Numbered from the stretch's first letter, positions 25,843 to 34,817 are shown. The stretch: DNA of 64,000 nt from Bacillus nitratireducens (GCF_001884135.1 NZ_MAOC01000084.1:100972-164971), one strand, 5' to 3'. The notes: generated from the letters alone by a model not told the origin. Translations and numbers: made by a program.

Positions 25843-28263
25843 ATGTTCGTATCATATCGTTGGTTACAAGAGTATGTAGATATTAAAGATGTAACAGCAC
25901 AAGAACTAGCAGACAAAATCACGAAAAGTGGTATTGAAGTAGAGGGCGTTGAAGTATTAAATAAAGGTGTAAAAGGTGTTGTAGTTGGTCACGTATTAGA
26001 ATGTGAAAAACACCCAGAAGCTGATAAATTAAGCAAATGCTTAATTGATATCGGTGAAGAAGAGCCAGTACAAATTATTTGTGGTGCTGCTAATATTGCA
26101 AAAGGTTTAAAAGTACCAGTTGCAAAAGTTGGCGCTGTACTTCCTGGTAACTTCAAGATTAAAAAAGCAAAACTACGCGGTGAAGCTTCTCACGGTATGG
26201 TTTGTGCACTTCAAGAGCTTGGTATTGATGGAAAGTTAGTTTCAAAAGAATATGCAGATGGTATCTTCATCTTCCCAAGTGACGCTGAAGTTGGTGCAGA
26301 TGCACTTGAAATTTTAAACTTACACGATGAAGTACTTGAGCTTGGTTTAACACCAAACCGTGCAGATTGCTTAAACATGTTAGGTGTTGCATATGAAGTA
26401 GCTGCTATTTACGGCCGTGAAGTAAAACTTCCAGCTATCGACTTACAAGAAACAGCAGAAAAAACTTCTGATTACATTTCTGTAAGTGTAGAAGCGAAAG
26501 AAGAAAACCCATTATATATTGCAAAAATGGTTAAAAACGTAAAGATTGGTCCATCACCAATCTGGATGCAAACTCGTCTTATGGCAGCTGGCATTCGTCC
26601 AATTAGCAATGTAGTTGATATTACAAACTACATTTTAATGGAATACGGTCAACCGTTACATGCATTTGATTACGATAAATTAGGTTCAAAAGAAATCGTT
26701 GTTCGTCTTGCAAAAGAAGGCGAAAAAATTGAAACGTTAGATGATCAAGAACGTACATTACAAAGCCACCACCTTGTAATTACAAACGGCACAAAAGCTT
26801 TAGCTGTTGCTGGTGTAATGGGCGGAGCTGATTCTGAAGTTACAAATGACACAGTAAACGTTCTAATCGAGTCTGCATACTTTGCGGGACAAACTGTGCG
26901 CCGTACATCAAAAGATTTAGGTCTTCGTAGTGAATCAAGTGCACGTTTCGAAAAAGGGATCGACCCAACACGCACATTTGAAGCGATTCAACATGCAGCT
27001 GCTTTAATGGCAAAATACGCTGGCGGTGAAGCACTTGAAGGTGTAGTAGAAGCTGATAACTTACAAGTACAAGAGCGTACAGTATCTGTTACTGCTGAAA
27101 AAGTAAACCGTGTATTAGGTACAGATATTTCTGCAAGTGAAATGGGTACAATGTTCACAAACTTAAAATTCCCATTCACAGAAGTTGAAGGAACATTCCA
27201 TGTAAATGTACCAGCACGTCGTCCTGACATTACAATTTCAGAAGACTTAGTAGAAGAAGTGGGTCGACTATACGGTTATGACCACATTCCAGTTACATTA
27301 CCTTCTGGAACGATGACACGTGGTAAATTAACATCGGCACAAACGAAACGTCGTAAAGTACGCCGCTTCTTAGAAGGCGCTGGTTTATATGAAGCAATCA
27401 CGTATTCATTAACAAGCGCTGACAAAGCGAAACAATATATGGTTGAGCCAAACGAAAAAGCTCCTGTAAATCTTGCACTTCCAATGAGCGAAGAGCGTAG
27501 CCAACTTCGTTTAAGCTTAGTGCCACAATTGTTAGAAGCAGTTTCATACAATGTTGCACGTAAAAACGATAGCGTTGCTTTATACGAAGTAGGTTCTGTT
27601 TTCTTACCAACAGAAGCAGGAGAACTTCCGAAAGAAGAACAACATCTTGCAGGTGTTATGACAGGTCTGGCTCTTCACCATGCATGGCAAGGTGAGAAGA
27701 AAGTTGTAGACTTCTTCGTTGTGAAAGGTGTGCTAGAAGGATTATTCGACGTACTAGGCGTTGCCAACCAAATCACATATGCACCAGCAAAACGTGAAGG
27801 TATGCACCCAGGCCGTACAGCTGACATCGTATTAGATGGCGAAGTAATCGGATTCATCGGTCAATTGCACCCAGAAACCGAAAAACAAATAGATGTGAAA
27901 AATACATTCGTATTCGAACTATCTCTTGTAAAAGTATTCGGTGCAGACGCAGAGGAAACTTACTACTCAGCAATTCCACGTTTCCCATCTATGACACGTG
28001 ATATGGCTGTTGTTGTAACAACAGAAACAAAAGCTGGTGAAATGAAGCAAGTAATTGCTGAAGCTGGCGGAGAACTTCTGAAAGAAGTAACACTATTTGA
28101 CTTATACGAAGGTGAAAAAATGGAAGAAGGCAAGAAATCACTTGCATTCTCTATGACCTACTTCGATGCAGAACGTACGTTAACAGACGAAGAAGTAACA
28201 GAAGCACATAACCGTGTATTAACAACGGTAGAAGAGAAATTTGGTGCGGAGTTACGTAAGTAA
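25843..28263 (+). CDS. pheT: Phenylalanyl-tRNA synthetase beta subunit
   Basis: 806-residue beta chain. N-terminal tRNA-binding (EMAP-like) domain about 40-155, B3/B4 editing domain in the middle ([14 protein letters not shown] near its start), B5 domain, the catalytically inactive class II-like core, and a C-terminal anticodon-binding (FDX-ACB) domain from about 712 ([17 protein letters not shown]). It is full length and cotranscribed with pheS under the Phe T-box. Confidence 0.98.
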   Translation: MFVSYRWLQEYVDIKDVTAQELADKITKSGIEVEGVEVLNKGVKGVVVGHVLECEKHPEADKLSKCLIDIGEEEPVQIICGAANIAKGLKVPVAKVGAVLPGNFKIKKAKLRGEASHGMVCALQELGIDGKLVSKEYADGIFIFPSDAEVGADALEILNLHDEVLELGLTPNRADCLNMLGVAYEVAAIYGREVKLPAIDLQETAEKTSDYISVSVEAKEENPLYIAKMVKNVKIGPSPIWMQTRLMAAGIRPISNVVDITNYILMEYGQPLHAFDYDKLGSKEIVVRLAKEGEKIETLDDQERTLQSHHLVITNGTKALAVAGVMGGADSEVTNDTVNVLIESAYFAGQTVRRTSKDLGLRSESSARFEKGIDPTRTFEAIQHAAALMAKYAGGEALEGVVEADNLQVQERTVSVTAEKVNRVLGTDISASEMGTMFTNLKFPFTEVEGTFHVNVPARRPDITISEDLVEEVGRLYGYDHIPVTLPSGTMTRGKLTSAQTKRRKVRRFLEGAGLYEAITYSLTSADKAKQYMVEPNEKAPVNLALPMSEERSQLRLSLVPQLLEAVSYNVARKNDSVALYEVGSVFLPTEAGELPKEEQHLAGVMTGLALHHAWQGEKKVVDFFVVKGVLEGLFDVLGVANQITYAPAKREGMHPGRTADIVLDGEVIGFIGQLHPETEKQIDVKNTFVFELSLVKVFGADAEETYYSAIPRFPSMTRDMAVVVTTETKAGEMKQVIAEAGGELLKEVTLFDLYEGEKMEEGKKSLAFSMTYFDAERTLTDEEVTEAHNRVLTTVEEKFGAELRK

Positions 28264-28290
28264 TTAAAAAATGCCGGATTTAAAAATAAA

Positions 28291-28320
28291 AAACACATAG
28301 TTAATTACTATGTGTTTTTT
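28291..28320. terminator. Bidirectional terminator after pheT
   Basis: AAACACATAGT (28291-28301) pairs with ACTATGTGTTT (28307-28317), with T on the right and A on the left. A close copy of this hairpin lies at 30436-30466. It marks the left edge of the duplicated accessory module. Confidence 0.88.
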
Positions 28321-28544
28321 ATTTTGGGTCATCTAATCTCTAAGCCATGACTGAATAGTTTCGAGTTTTATTTATTGTGACATGAAATTTTTTATTTTTA
28401 TCATTTTTAGTATGACCTTCGATATCGATAAAACCTTCACGCATCATGTGTTGTATTTCTATTATGGATTATATATGCGGTACATGTTATTAGTAGAATT
28501 AAAATAGTTAAAATTATAATATTTCTCTTTTTTGTTTTAGTCAC
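28319..28544 (-). pseudogene. Broken DUF1433-type gene (unit 1 copy)
   Basis: Near-identical to the intact gene at 30467-30778, including the GTG start, the AGGAGGG ribosome site and the hydrophobic N-terminus. It has lost 86 bases in the middle: the sequence joins at a GTTG that occurs on both sides of the missing segment, as expected from slippage. The loss shifts the frame. In addition the TGG codon of the final motif has become TAG. It is therefore doubly inactivated. Confidence 0.88.
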
Positions 28545-28593
28545 TATTTTCCCTCCTGAAATAAGTTATATAATGTATAAGGGGATGAAAGTC

Positions 28594-29835
28594 ATGACTA
28601 GTTCTGTTACAGATAAAACTCTTGCTCATTTAGCAGATAGTAGTTATCGTGATGCTTCTAATGAACGTGTAAAGATTGGAAACCATGTAGAAGTTTGGAG
28701 ACCTGTAAATATTAAGGGTGCAATTTTACACGATGAGAAAAATAGTTTTGATGCTACTGTTTATAAAAATGAAGAAACAAAACAAATTGTAATCGCTTTT
28801 AGAGGTTCTCAAGAAGGCCCTGATTTTTATGATGCAGATCTTTTAGACGTTGTTGGTAATCGTTTAAGAAAAAACCAAGATAGCCTAGATCAATTGAATA
28901 AATTGGATACGTCTTCTCTTCCTTTAACGTATCAAGCAAATTTTGCTCTGGCAAAAGAAAGGGCACAACAAGTAATTGCGGAAAATCAATTTACTTATGC
29001 TGATGATTTAGTGAAGAAAGTTAAAAATCAAATAGCTGGTGAAAAAGAATTTGAAGGTTATAAATTAACTTTAACAGGCCATTCTTTGGGTGGCGGTTTA
29101 TCAGAATATACAGGTGTTATGAATGATATTAATGCTGTAAGTTATGAAGCACCAAATGTAATTGATCTGTTACCTAAGGATAAGAAAGAAAAAGCTTTAC
29201 GTGGTGATTATAAGAACCAAATTACAAGTGTGGGAGATCCCTATGATACTGTATTTACAGGGTTTAAAGGGAATGATAATGATAAAAGAGGTAGGATAGG
29301 ACATGTGTATCATACAAATGATACAGGTGTACAAAATAATGATATAGTTCAAGAAACAAGTAGTATGTTTACTTTTCTTTTGAAACCTTCATTTTTTGTT
29401 TATAACGCATTAAGAGGTATTGCATCGTTCGTTGGTGGTCCGCTACCAAAATATCATAGTATGGATCGTTATATGTTTGATAAATATGGCCACTTTAATA
29501 TGGAGAATATATTTGATGGAGAAACTGGAGAACGGATTTTGGGTTCACCTCGTGCAGGTGAAATAACAATTCGTTTATCAGTGGAAGAGGTTAAGCAAAT
29601 TGCTAAGGATTTAAAAAGAGAAATTGATGACATTAATCAAAAGTTGGTACAAACGAGTAACAAAATTATTAATATATTACATCAATCGCCGGCTAGCGTA
29701 GATGGGAATCTGATTAATACAATTACATATGGCGTATATGGGTTTCAAAGGGGATATATGGAGCGTATTCGTTCAGAAGCCGATTTTATTGAACAACAAG
29801 CCGATAAATTTAAAAATGTGGATGAGCAAGGTTAA
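28594..29835 (+). CDS. Lipase-like protein with C-terminal helical domain, candidate type VII secretion effector
   Basis: 413 residues. The N-terminal part is an alpha/beta-hydrolase of the class 3 lipase/DUF2974 kind: IVIAFRGSQE forms the oxyanion-hole strand and GHSLGGG holds the nucleophile Ser164. Asp in SVGDPYD and His in GRIGHVYH are candidate triad partners. No signal peptide is present. From about residue 335 the protein turns into a helical domain (VEEVKQIAKDLKREIDDI onward) like LXG/WXG domains. The next gene encodes a WXG-type protein and a DUF1433 protein lies nearby. This matches S. aureus TslA, a type VII-secreted lipase with reversed domain order. Start 28594 is preferred because AAGGGG precedes it; TATAAT lies just upstream. 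Secretion and toxicity are inferred. Confidence 0.75.
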   Translation: MTSSVTDKTLAHLADSSYRDASNERVKIGNHVEVWRPVNIKGAILHDEKNSFDATVYKNEETKQIVIAFRGSQEGPDFYDADLLDVVGNRLRKNQDSLDQLNKLDTSSLPLTYQANFALAKERAQQVIAENQFTYADDLVKKVKNQIAGEKEFEGYKLTLTGHSLGGGLSEYTGVMNDINAVSYEAPNVIDLLPKDKKEKALRGDYKNQITSVGDPYDTVFTGFKGNDNDKRGRIGHVYHTNDTGVQNNDIVQETSSMFTFLLKPSFFVYNALRGIASFVGGPLPKYHSMDRYMFDKYGHFNMENIFDGETGERILGSPRAGEITIRLSVEEVKQIAKDLKREIDDINQKLVQTSNKIINILHQSPASVDGNLINTITYGVYGFQRGYMERIRSEADFIEQQADKFKNVDEQG

Positions 29836-29854
29836 GTGGGGATGGGGGATTTTT

Positions 29855-30154
29855 GTGAAAAATTATGATGTTATTGGACATGCTATCGATGTAGTAGGCG
29901 CAAAAAATGATTTAGAATCATGTATTTTAGATTTAGAGAATCATAGAAAAAACGTAAGTTCAATTAAGATATTATTAGAACATAGTTGGCAAGGGAATAC
30001 AGCAAAAGAAATTGAAAGAAGATTAAGTGAAGTAGACAAAGAACTAGTCTATAGAATTGATGAATTTAGAAAAATACAAGGTGATTTAGAGAGGTATAGA
30101 AAAGCAGTGGAAAGTTTCGCGAATCACTTTATGATGATGGGTCCAAAATATTAA
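29855..30154 (+). CDS. WXG100-like small helical partner of the lipase
   Basis: 99 residues, start GTG at 29855 behind a G-rich ribosome site. Two long amphipathic helices are joined at HSWQGNTAKEI, a W-x-G turn as in WXG100 and Lap-type type VII secretion partners. It starts 19 bases after the lipase and is on the same strand, so the two should be coexpressed and may form a helical bundle through the lipase's C-terminal domain. Its last 20 residues (ending FANHFMMMGPKY) recur in the remnant at 30841-31008. A targeting-factor role is inferred from S. aureus TlaA proteins. Confidence 0.7.
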   Translation: MKNYDVIGHAIDVVGAKNDLESCILDLENHRKNVSSIKILLEHSWQGNTAKEIERRLSEVDKELVYRIDEFRKIQGDLERYRKAVESFANHFMMMGPKY

Positions 30155-30182
30155 ATTAGTTAAGTGGGGGACAATTATTATT

Positions 30183-30356
30183 ATGTTCATAGGGTGGGAG
30201 TGGTTGCCGAAAAAATGGGGGAAAAGAAAAGTCGCAGAAAAGTTTCTGCAAGCAAAATTTGCTGATGAAGGTAAAGGGATTTTAATTATTACTTATGCTA
30301 TAGATCTATATGTTATATCTATTCCTTTACAAGTAAAAAAATATAATTCACTTTAA
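30183..30356 (+). CDS. Possible 57-codon gene, unrecognised
   Basis: Frame beginning MFIGWEWLPKKWGKRK with a hydrophobic second half. GGGGG lies 13-17 bases upstream, farther than ideal. It follows the WXG gene after 28 bases and precedes a hairpin. It could be a third gene of the module or a remnant; it has no counterpart in unit 2. Confidence 0.3.
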   Translation: MFIGWEWLPKKWGKRKVAEKFLQAKFADEGKGILIITYAIDLYVISIPLQVKKYNSL

Positions 30357-30392
30357 TTTTGAAGAAAGCTAATATCTTATAAGGTATTGGCT

Positions 30393-30437
30393 TTTCAGAG
30401 TGTTGGAAGTCCTAAAGGGTTTCTCAACACTCTGAAA
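30393..30437 (+). terminator. Hairpin closing the lipase unit
   Basis: Perfect 13-base arms TTTCAGAGTGTTG (30393-30405) and CAACACTCTGAAA (30425-30437). No T-run follows on the + strand, so termination would need the adjoining hairpin at 30436-30466 (followed by TTTTATTTT) as well. Confidence 0.5.
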
Positions 30438-30466
30438 GAACACATAGTTAATTACTGTGTGTTCTT
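30436..30466. terminator. Bidirectional terminator for the DUF1433-type gene
   Basis: AAGAACACA (30436-30444) pairs with TGTGTTCTT (30458-30466). It directly abuts the DUF1433 stop codon and is a copy of the hairpin at 28291-28320. Confidence 0.8.
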
Positions 30467-30778
30467 TTATTTTAGGTCATCTAATCCCCAACCCATGACT
30501 GAATAATTTTGAGTTTTATTTATTGTGACATGAAACTTTCTATTTTTATCATTTTTAGTATGACCTTTGATATCGATAAAACCTTCACGCATCATGTGTT
30601 GAATTTCAACTTTAGTAACTGTTACATCAATATTTTCCTCTGTTTTCATATGTTTTATTGCAACTTCAGCAGCTCTTTCTTTTGTTGTATTTCTATTATG
30701 GATTATATATGCGGTACATGTTATTAGTAGAATTAAAATAGTTAAAATTATAATATTTCTCTTTTTTGTTTTAGTCAC
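30467..30778 (-). CDS. DUF1433-type membrane or lipoprotein, candidate immunity protein
   Basis: 103 residues, GTG start with AGGAGGG seven bases upstream. N-terminal KTKKRN plus a hydrophobic stretch ending LLITC at residue 21, which could be a lipobox with Thr at -1, or a simple membrane anchor. The outer domain (about 30-103) has the pattern of DUF1433 proteins (MMREGFIDIKGHTKN, HVTINK). In S. aureus, TilA is a DUF1433 lipoprotein protecting against the lipase TslA. Here the gene is convergent with the lipase unit and divergent from the unit 2 remnant, so in the ancestral module it pointed away from its lipase. Function is inferred. Confidence 0.72.
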   Translation of the reverse strand: MTKTKKRNIIILTILILLITCTAYIIHNRNTTKERAAEVAIKHMKTEENIDVTVTKVEIQHMMREGFIDIKGHTKNDKNRKFHVTINKTQNYSVMGWGLDDLK

Positions 30779-30840
30779 TATTTTCCCTCCTAAAAAAAGC
30801 TATATAATTAATATATATGATTTATGGGGAGATGGGAATA

Positions 30841-31008
30841 ATGAGTAGTTCTATTACAGATAAAACGCTAGCTGCATTAGCAAAAAAGAGTTATGTCAAT
30901 GATAATGAACCAGGGATTTTAGAGATTGGAGATCATGAAGAAGAAAGATATAGAAAAATAGTGGCAGGTTTTGTAAATCACTTTATGATGATGAGGCCAA
31001 AATATTAG
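30841..31008 (+). pseudogene. In-frame lipase-WXG deletion remnant (unit 2)
   Basis: 55 codons behind a GGGGAG ribosome site. The first 30 or so (MSSSITDKTLAALAKKSY...) match the lipase N-terminus; the last 20 (RYRKIVAGFVNHFMMM...) match the end of the WXG-type protein. About 1.4 kb between them is missing, yet the frame is open. It is most simply a remnant. Whether the hybrid peptide is made or does anything is unknown. Confidence 0.85.
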
Positions 31009-31139
31009 ATTTGTTAAATAGAGGGTATTTTTACAGGGATGATTGTTGAATCGACTATATATTCGAAATTTCGCCTATGTATATCAAGGCATCTTGCATC
31101 TTTCTCTCGAATGTAGTACATTAATTTTAGTTTAACAAA

Positions 31140-31411
31140 ATGAAAGACGATGATAAGGAAAAGTAGTATATACTATAATCCAAAGCGAGTCAGGGACGGT
31201 GAGAGCCTGATGAGGCGGTATATGTGAAGAACACCTTGGAGTTGCTAACCGAAATTGAAGCTTGTATTCAAGAGTAGACTTAGACGGGAATCCGGCCTGT
31301 TACAAACCGGGAAGTATGTATTACATACGAGTTAAAGTTGGTCTTTATGACAAATTGGGTGGTACCGCGAAGTTTAACCTTTCGTCCCTTTATGGATGAA
31401 AGGTTTTTTTG
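31140..31411 (+). promoter_or_regulatory. T-box leader of asnS (asparagine)
   Basis: Specifier AAC at 31230-31232 followed by A and CC, reading tRNA-Asn. T-box TGGGTGGTACCGCGA at 31356-31370. Terminator 31376-31387 with 31394-31405, then TTTTTTT. It is followed 34 bases later by asnS. Confidence 0.95.
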
Positions 31412-31445
31412 TATTTAAATATAATCAGCAAAGGAGAATTTCACT

Positions 31446-32837
31446 ATGGAAAACACATTAGTAAAAAGTCTGTATAGAGATACAGAAAAGTATGCAGATC
31501 AAACAGTACAAGTATCAGGGTGGATTCGTAACTTACGTGATTCAAAAGCTTTTGGTTTCATCGAATTAAACGACGGTAGCTTCTTCAAAAGCGTTCAAAT
31601 CGTTTTCGATACAGAATTAGAGAACTTCAAAGAAATTGCAAAGCTTCCACTTAGCTCTTCAGTTAAAGTAGAAGGTAAAGTAATTGCAACGCCTGGAGCG
31701 AAGCAACCATTTGAAATTAAAGCAGAAAAAATTGATATCGAGGGCTTATCAGATTCTGATTACCCACTTCAAAAGAAGCGTCATACGTTTGAATACTTAC
31801 GTACAATCGCTCACTTACGTCCAAGAACAAATGCATTCTCTGCAACGTTCCGTGTACGTTCTATCGCAGCATTTGCGATTCACCAGTTCTTCCAAGAGCG
31901 TGGATTCGTACATGTTCACACACCAATCATCACTGGTAGTGATACAGAAGGTGCAGGCGAAATGTTCCGTGTAACAACACAAGATTTAAACAACGTACCA
32001 AAAGGTGAAGACGGACAAGTTGATGAATCAAAAGACTTCTTCGCTAAAGAAACAAACTTAACAGTAAGTGGACAGCTGAACGCTGAAGCTTATGCATTAG
32101 CATTCCGTGATGTTTATACATTTGGACCTACATTCCGTGCGGAAAACTCAAACACAACTCGTCACGCAGCTGAGTTCTGGATGGTTGAGCCTGAGATTGC
32201 ATTCGCTGAGTTAGGCGATGTAATGGATCTTACAGAAGATATGCTGAAATATGCAATGAAATACGTACTAGAGCATGCACCAGAAGAAATGGACTTCTTC
32301 AACAGCTTCGTTGATAAAACAGTTCTAGAGCGCATGAACAACGTGATTAACTCTGACTTCGGTCGTATCACATATACAGAAGCAATTAAAGTACTTCAAG
32401 AATCAGGTGCTGACTTCAAATACCCGGTAGAATGGGGTATTGATTTACAAACAGAGCATGAAAGATACTTATCAGAAGAAATCTTCAAACACCCTGTATT
32501 CGTAACAGACTATCCAAAAGACATTAAGGCATTCTACATGCGTATGAACGAAGATGGTAAAACAGTAGCTGCTACTGACCTTCTAGTTCCTGGCATCGGC
32601 GAATTAATCGGCGGAAGTCAACGTGAAGAAAGAATGGACGTTTTAGTAGACAGAATTAAAGAACTAGGCATGAACGAAGAGGATTATTGGTGGTACTTAG
32701 AACTTAGAAAATACGGCGGTACAAAACACGCTGGATTCGGTCTAGGTTTCGAGCGCTTCCTAATGTACATCACTGGCATGGCTAACATCCGTGACGTAAT
32801 TCCATTCCCAAGAACTCCAGGTTCTTCTGAATTCTAA
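31446..32837 (+). CDS. asnS: Asparaginyl-tRNA synthetase
   Basis: 463-residue class IIb synthetase. N-terminal OB-fold anticodon-binding domain ([21 protein letters not shown], about 20-115), then the class II core: motif 2 [21 protein letters not shown] and motif 3 [15 protein letters not shown] near the C-terminus. The FRAENSNT context and the Asn T-box upstream both mark it as AsnRS rather than AspRS. Strong ribosome site AAAGGAG. Monocistronic with a terminator. Confidence 0.98.
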   Translation: MENTLVKSLYRDTEKYADQTVQVSGWIRNLRDSKAFGFIELNDGSFFKSVQIVFDTELENFKEIAKLPLSSSVKVEGKVIATPGAKQPFEIKAEKIDIEGLSDSDYPLQKKRHTFEYLRTIAHLRPRTNAFSATFRVRSIAAFAIHQFFQERGFVHVHTPIITGSDTEGAGEMFRVTTQDLNNVPKGEDGQVDESKDFFAKETNLTVSGQLNAEAYALAFRDVYTFGPTFRAENSNTTRHAAEFWMVEPEIAFAELGDVMDLTEDMLKYAMKYVLEHAPEEMDFFNSFVDKTVLERMNNVINSDFGRITYTEAIKVLQESGADFKYPVEWGIDLQTEHERYLSEEIFKHPVFVTDYPKDIKAFYMRMNEDGKTVAATDLLVPGIGELIGGSQREERMDVLVDRIKELGMNEEDYWWYLELRKYGGTKHAGFGLGFERFLMYITGMANIRDVIPFPRTPGSSEF

Positions 32838-32843
32838 AATATA

Positions 32844-32873
32844 AAAAAGCGAGAGGATTTCCTCTCGCTTTTT
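32844..32873 (+). terminator. Intrinsic terminator after asnS
   Basis: 13-base stem 32844-32856 with 32861-32873 (core GCGAGAGG/CCTCTCGC), ATTT loop, T-run. Confidence 0.95.
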
Positions 32874-32928
32874 ATTTTGAATAGTTTATTACCTCGTAGC
32901 AAAAAGTAATGCGAAGGGGTGAATATAA

Positions 32929-33063
32929 ATGAGTGGAAAAGTGAAAAAAGATCATTCAAGATCAAGCCTAGGTTCTCCAGAAGTAGAAGGACAAGGAACG
33001 ACGACACATGAAACAGGTTCTCATAAAGTATCTTCATCAAATAAGAAGCAGAAACGAAGCTAA
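32929..33063 (+). CDS. Small basic protein, YuzL-like
   Basis: 44 codons, ATG behind AAGGGGTG, MSGKVKKDHSRSSLGS to KKQKRS. Hydrophilic, Ser/Lys/Thr-rich and probably unstructured. The composition and ends resemble the small YuzL-type proteins of Bacillus, which are of unknown function. A bidirectional terminator follows directly, supporting a real transcript. Confidence 0.65.
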   Translation: MSGKVKKDHSRSSLGSPEVEGQGTTTHETGSHKVSSSNKKQKRS

Positions 33064-33069
33064 CATAAA

Positions 33070-33100
33070 AAAGGAGAGTCTTGGCGACTCTCCTTTTTTT
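33070..33100. terminator. Bidirectional terminator
   Basis: AAAGGAGAGTC (33070-33080) with GACTCTCCTTT (33086-33096), T-run on the right and A-run on the left. Shared by the small basic protein gene and the convergent 33106-33357 gene. Confidence 0.92.
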
Positions 33101-33105
33101 ATGAA

Positions 33106-33357
33106 TTACATCTTATTATCATTAATCTCTTTTGTAATGTTATCTACATCTTTGTCTAATCGATCTAAATAGAAAAACCATAGTAAGCTCATGAGCACGT
33201 AATAGATGGCCATCACACCAAGATTATCAGATATATTTTCGAATGTGGATTTAGTAGTGAAAAAAACTCCCCAAATGGTAGAAATGGTAAGGTAAGAAAG
33301 TGGGCCCACGAGGTGTACGAAAACATATAATAACTTTTTAACTTTTACAGCGTTCAT
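33106..33357 (-). CDS. Small two-helix membrane protein
   Basis: 83 residues with two hydrophobic segments (about 9-31 and 45-64) and a charged, Asp/Asn/Lys-rich tail. No domain recognised. It lies 13 bases downstream of the 89-residue gene on the same strand and probably shares its transcript. GGAGGG precedes the start. Confidence 0.6.
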   Translation of the reverse strand: MNAVKVKKLLYVFVHLVGPLSYLTISTIWGVFFTTKSTFENISDNLGVMAIYYVLMSLLWFFYLDRLDKDVDNITKEINDNKM

Positions 33358-33370
33358 ATGAATTCCCTCC

Positions 33371-33640
33371 TTATGTAAACAATCTTTTTCTTCTAATCAT
33401 AAACTCAAGTTCCTCACAGAAGTGTTGTAGTTTTGCTGGATTATGTATTAACAAGCGGGCATCGTGTTTCCCGATAAATCTTCGAATCCGAAAGTTTAAT
33501 AAGAAAGATCGACCATATCGTTCTATTAAATCGTTGAACGCTGGTTGTTCACTTAGTAGCTGAATGTTTTCTCTAATTTCGAACTGTCTTTCGTGTGGAT
33601 CGCCTAGTAAGATATTTAGAATCATTTGTAGAAGTAGCAA
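33371..33640 (-). CDS. Conserved hypothetical protein, 89 residues
   Basis: Start is TTG at 33640, decided by GGAGGAG seven bases upstream. A short hydrophobic start (MLLLQMILNILLG) is followed by a basic soluble part with many Arg/Phe residues. I do not recognise a family. It is upstream of the small membrane protein on the same strand. Confidence 0.55.
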   Translation of the reverse strand: MLLLQMILNILLGDPHERQFEIRENIQLLSEQPAFNDLIERYGRSFLLNFRIRRFIGKHDARLLIHNPAKLQHFCEELEFMIRRKRLFT

Positions 33641-33720
33641 TGGGAATCTCCTCCCGTGTTAGAATAATCTGTATATTATAATTGTAACAAAATTACAAGG
33701 ACAATAGTAGGTTGAAACAA

Positions 33721-33750
33721 AAAAACAGGAGTTTGTAGGCTCCTGTTTTT
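33721..33750. terminator. Terminator of rnhC
   Basis: AAAAACAGGAG (33721-33731) with CTCCTGTTTTT (33740-33750), directly behind the rnhC stop on the minus strand. Confidence 0.92.
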
Positions 33751-33757
33751 GTCGATA

Positions 33758-34693
33758 CTATTTTAATAAGCGAAACGCCTTCTCCTTATTAGCGAAATGC
33801 ATTTTCACAAACTCGGGTAATCGTTCTTTACCAAGCTTTTGAATTAATTTAGCAGCGGCGATATCAACTTGTTTACCGGCACCTTTTGGAAGTGGCATAC
33901 CAGCTTTTTTGCTTAGTTCGTTAAACTGTTTTACGAATGAGTAACGAGCTAAAATAGAAGCTGCGGCTACTGCTAAATGGACGCTTTCACCTTTTGTTGC
34001 GAAGTAAACATTTTCACGCTGTACCTGCTTTTGTTTTGCTAAATATTTGTAGTATGTATCAGGTTGTGTGAATTGGTCGATTAAGACGCCTTCAGGTTTT
34101 GTAGGTGCAATTTTGGCTAATAAGTTTGTAATGGCTTTATTATGTAGTAAAGCTTTTAACTTACCTTGGTTGTTTCCTTTATCAAATAGCTCGTTATATT
34201 TTTCATTATGAAGGACAAGAGAGCTGTAAGGAACAACGTGTAGAAGTTGTTTTGCAATGGCAGTAATTTGATCGTCATTTAAGTTTTTAGAGTCTTTTAC
34301 ACCAAGTTCTTTTAAAAGTGGAATTTGCTTCGCATCCACATATACAGCAACTACTGTCATCGGTCCGAAGAAATCACCAGTACCAACTTCATCTGATCCT
34401 ACGATAGACATTGTACTGATGGAAGCGGGCGGTGCATAACGGTGTGAATCGACAGATTTTTTTACAGTTGTTTTCGGTGTTTGAGAGACAGTTTGCCAAC
34501 GAGAAGCTTCTGCTTCAGCGCGTCCACCTTGGAACATTACTTTTCCAGATTTATACGCTGTAATTGTGCAAGATGGCACCTTTGCCATGAAGATTCCGCC
34601 TTGTGGAATTTTCGGGCTAAGCGATTGTTTATATTGTTGTTTCATGTCTTCAATTACTGTAGAATTTGTTTGAATTACGATAGAATTTGACAT
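33758..34693 (-). CDS. rnhC: Ribonuclease HIII
   Basis: 311-residue type 2 RNase H that cleaves RNA in RNA-DNA hybrids. N-terminal TBP-like substrate-binding domain (about 1-90, with SGKVMFQGGRAEAEA), then the catalytic domain starting IVGSDEVGTGDFFG. The DEVGTGD segment supplies the Asp/Glu metal ligands, and later acidic residues complete the site. Start at 34693 is chosen for AAGGGGCG upstream; the longer frame lacks a ribosome site. Divergent from zapA, as in B. subtilis. Confidence 0.96.
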   Translation of the reverse strand: MSNSIVIQTNSTVIEDMKQQYKQSLSPKIPQGGIFMAKVPSCTITAYKSGKVMFQGGRAEAEASRWQTVSQTPKTTVKKSVDSHRYAPPASISTMSIVGSDEVGTGDFFGPMTVVAVYVDAKQIPLLKELGVKDSKNLNDDQITAIAKQLLHVVPYSSLVLHNEKYNELFDKGNNQGKLKALLHNKAITNLLAKIAPTKPEGVLIDQFTQPDTYYKYLAKQKQVQRENVYFATKGESVHLAVAAASILARYSFVKQFNELSKKAGMPLPKGAGKQVDIAAAKLIQKLGKERLPEFVKMHFANKEKAFRLLK

Positions 34694-34817
34694 AGTGGTC
34701 GCCCCTTTTTTTATATTGTTATTTTTATCATATCGGATTGTTCTTTCTGTTTCCATAATATGATGGTTCATGGTATGATAAACTTTAGGATTCTGTACGT
34801 GATTGGAGGCCGGTGAG

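Larger units (their letters stand above)
28286..31008. repeat. Duplicated accessory module: DUF1433 / lipase / WXG partner
   Basis: Two copies of one module lie in tandem. Unit 1 (about 28286-30160) has a broken DUF1433 gene, an intact lipase and an intact WXG-type gene. Unit 2 (about 30431-31015) has an intact DUF1433 gene and an internally deleted lipase-WXG remnant. Near-identical DNA runs from the terminator hairpin through the DUF1433 gene and its upstream region; both lipase starts and both WXG gene ends are also homologous. Confidence 0.88.

Noticed and set aside
28441-28566. Sequence before the lipase as an independent novel repeat
   Set aside because: It aligns fully with the upstream part of the intact DUF1433 gene, so it is part of the broken copy.
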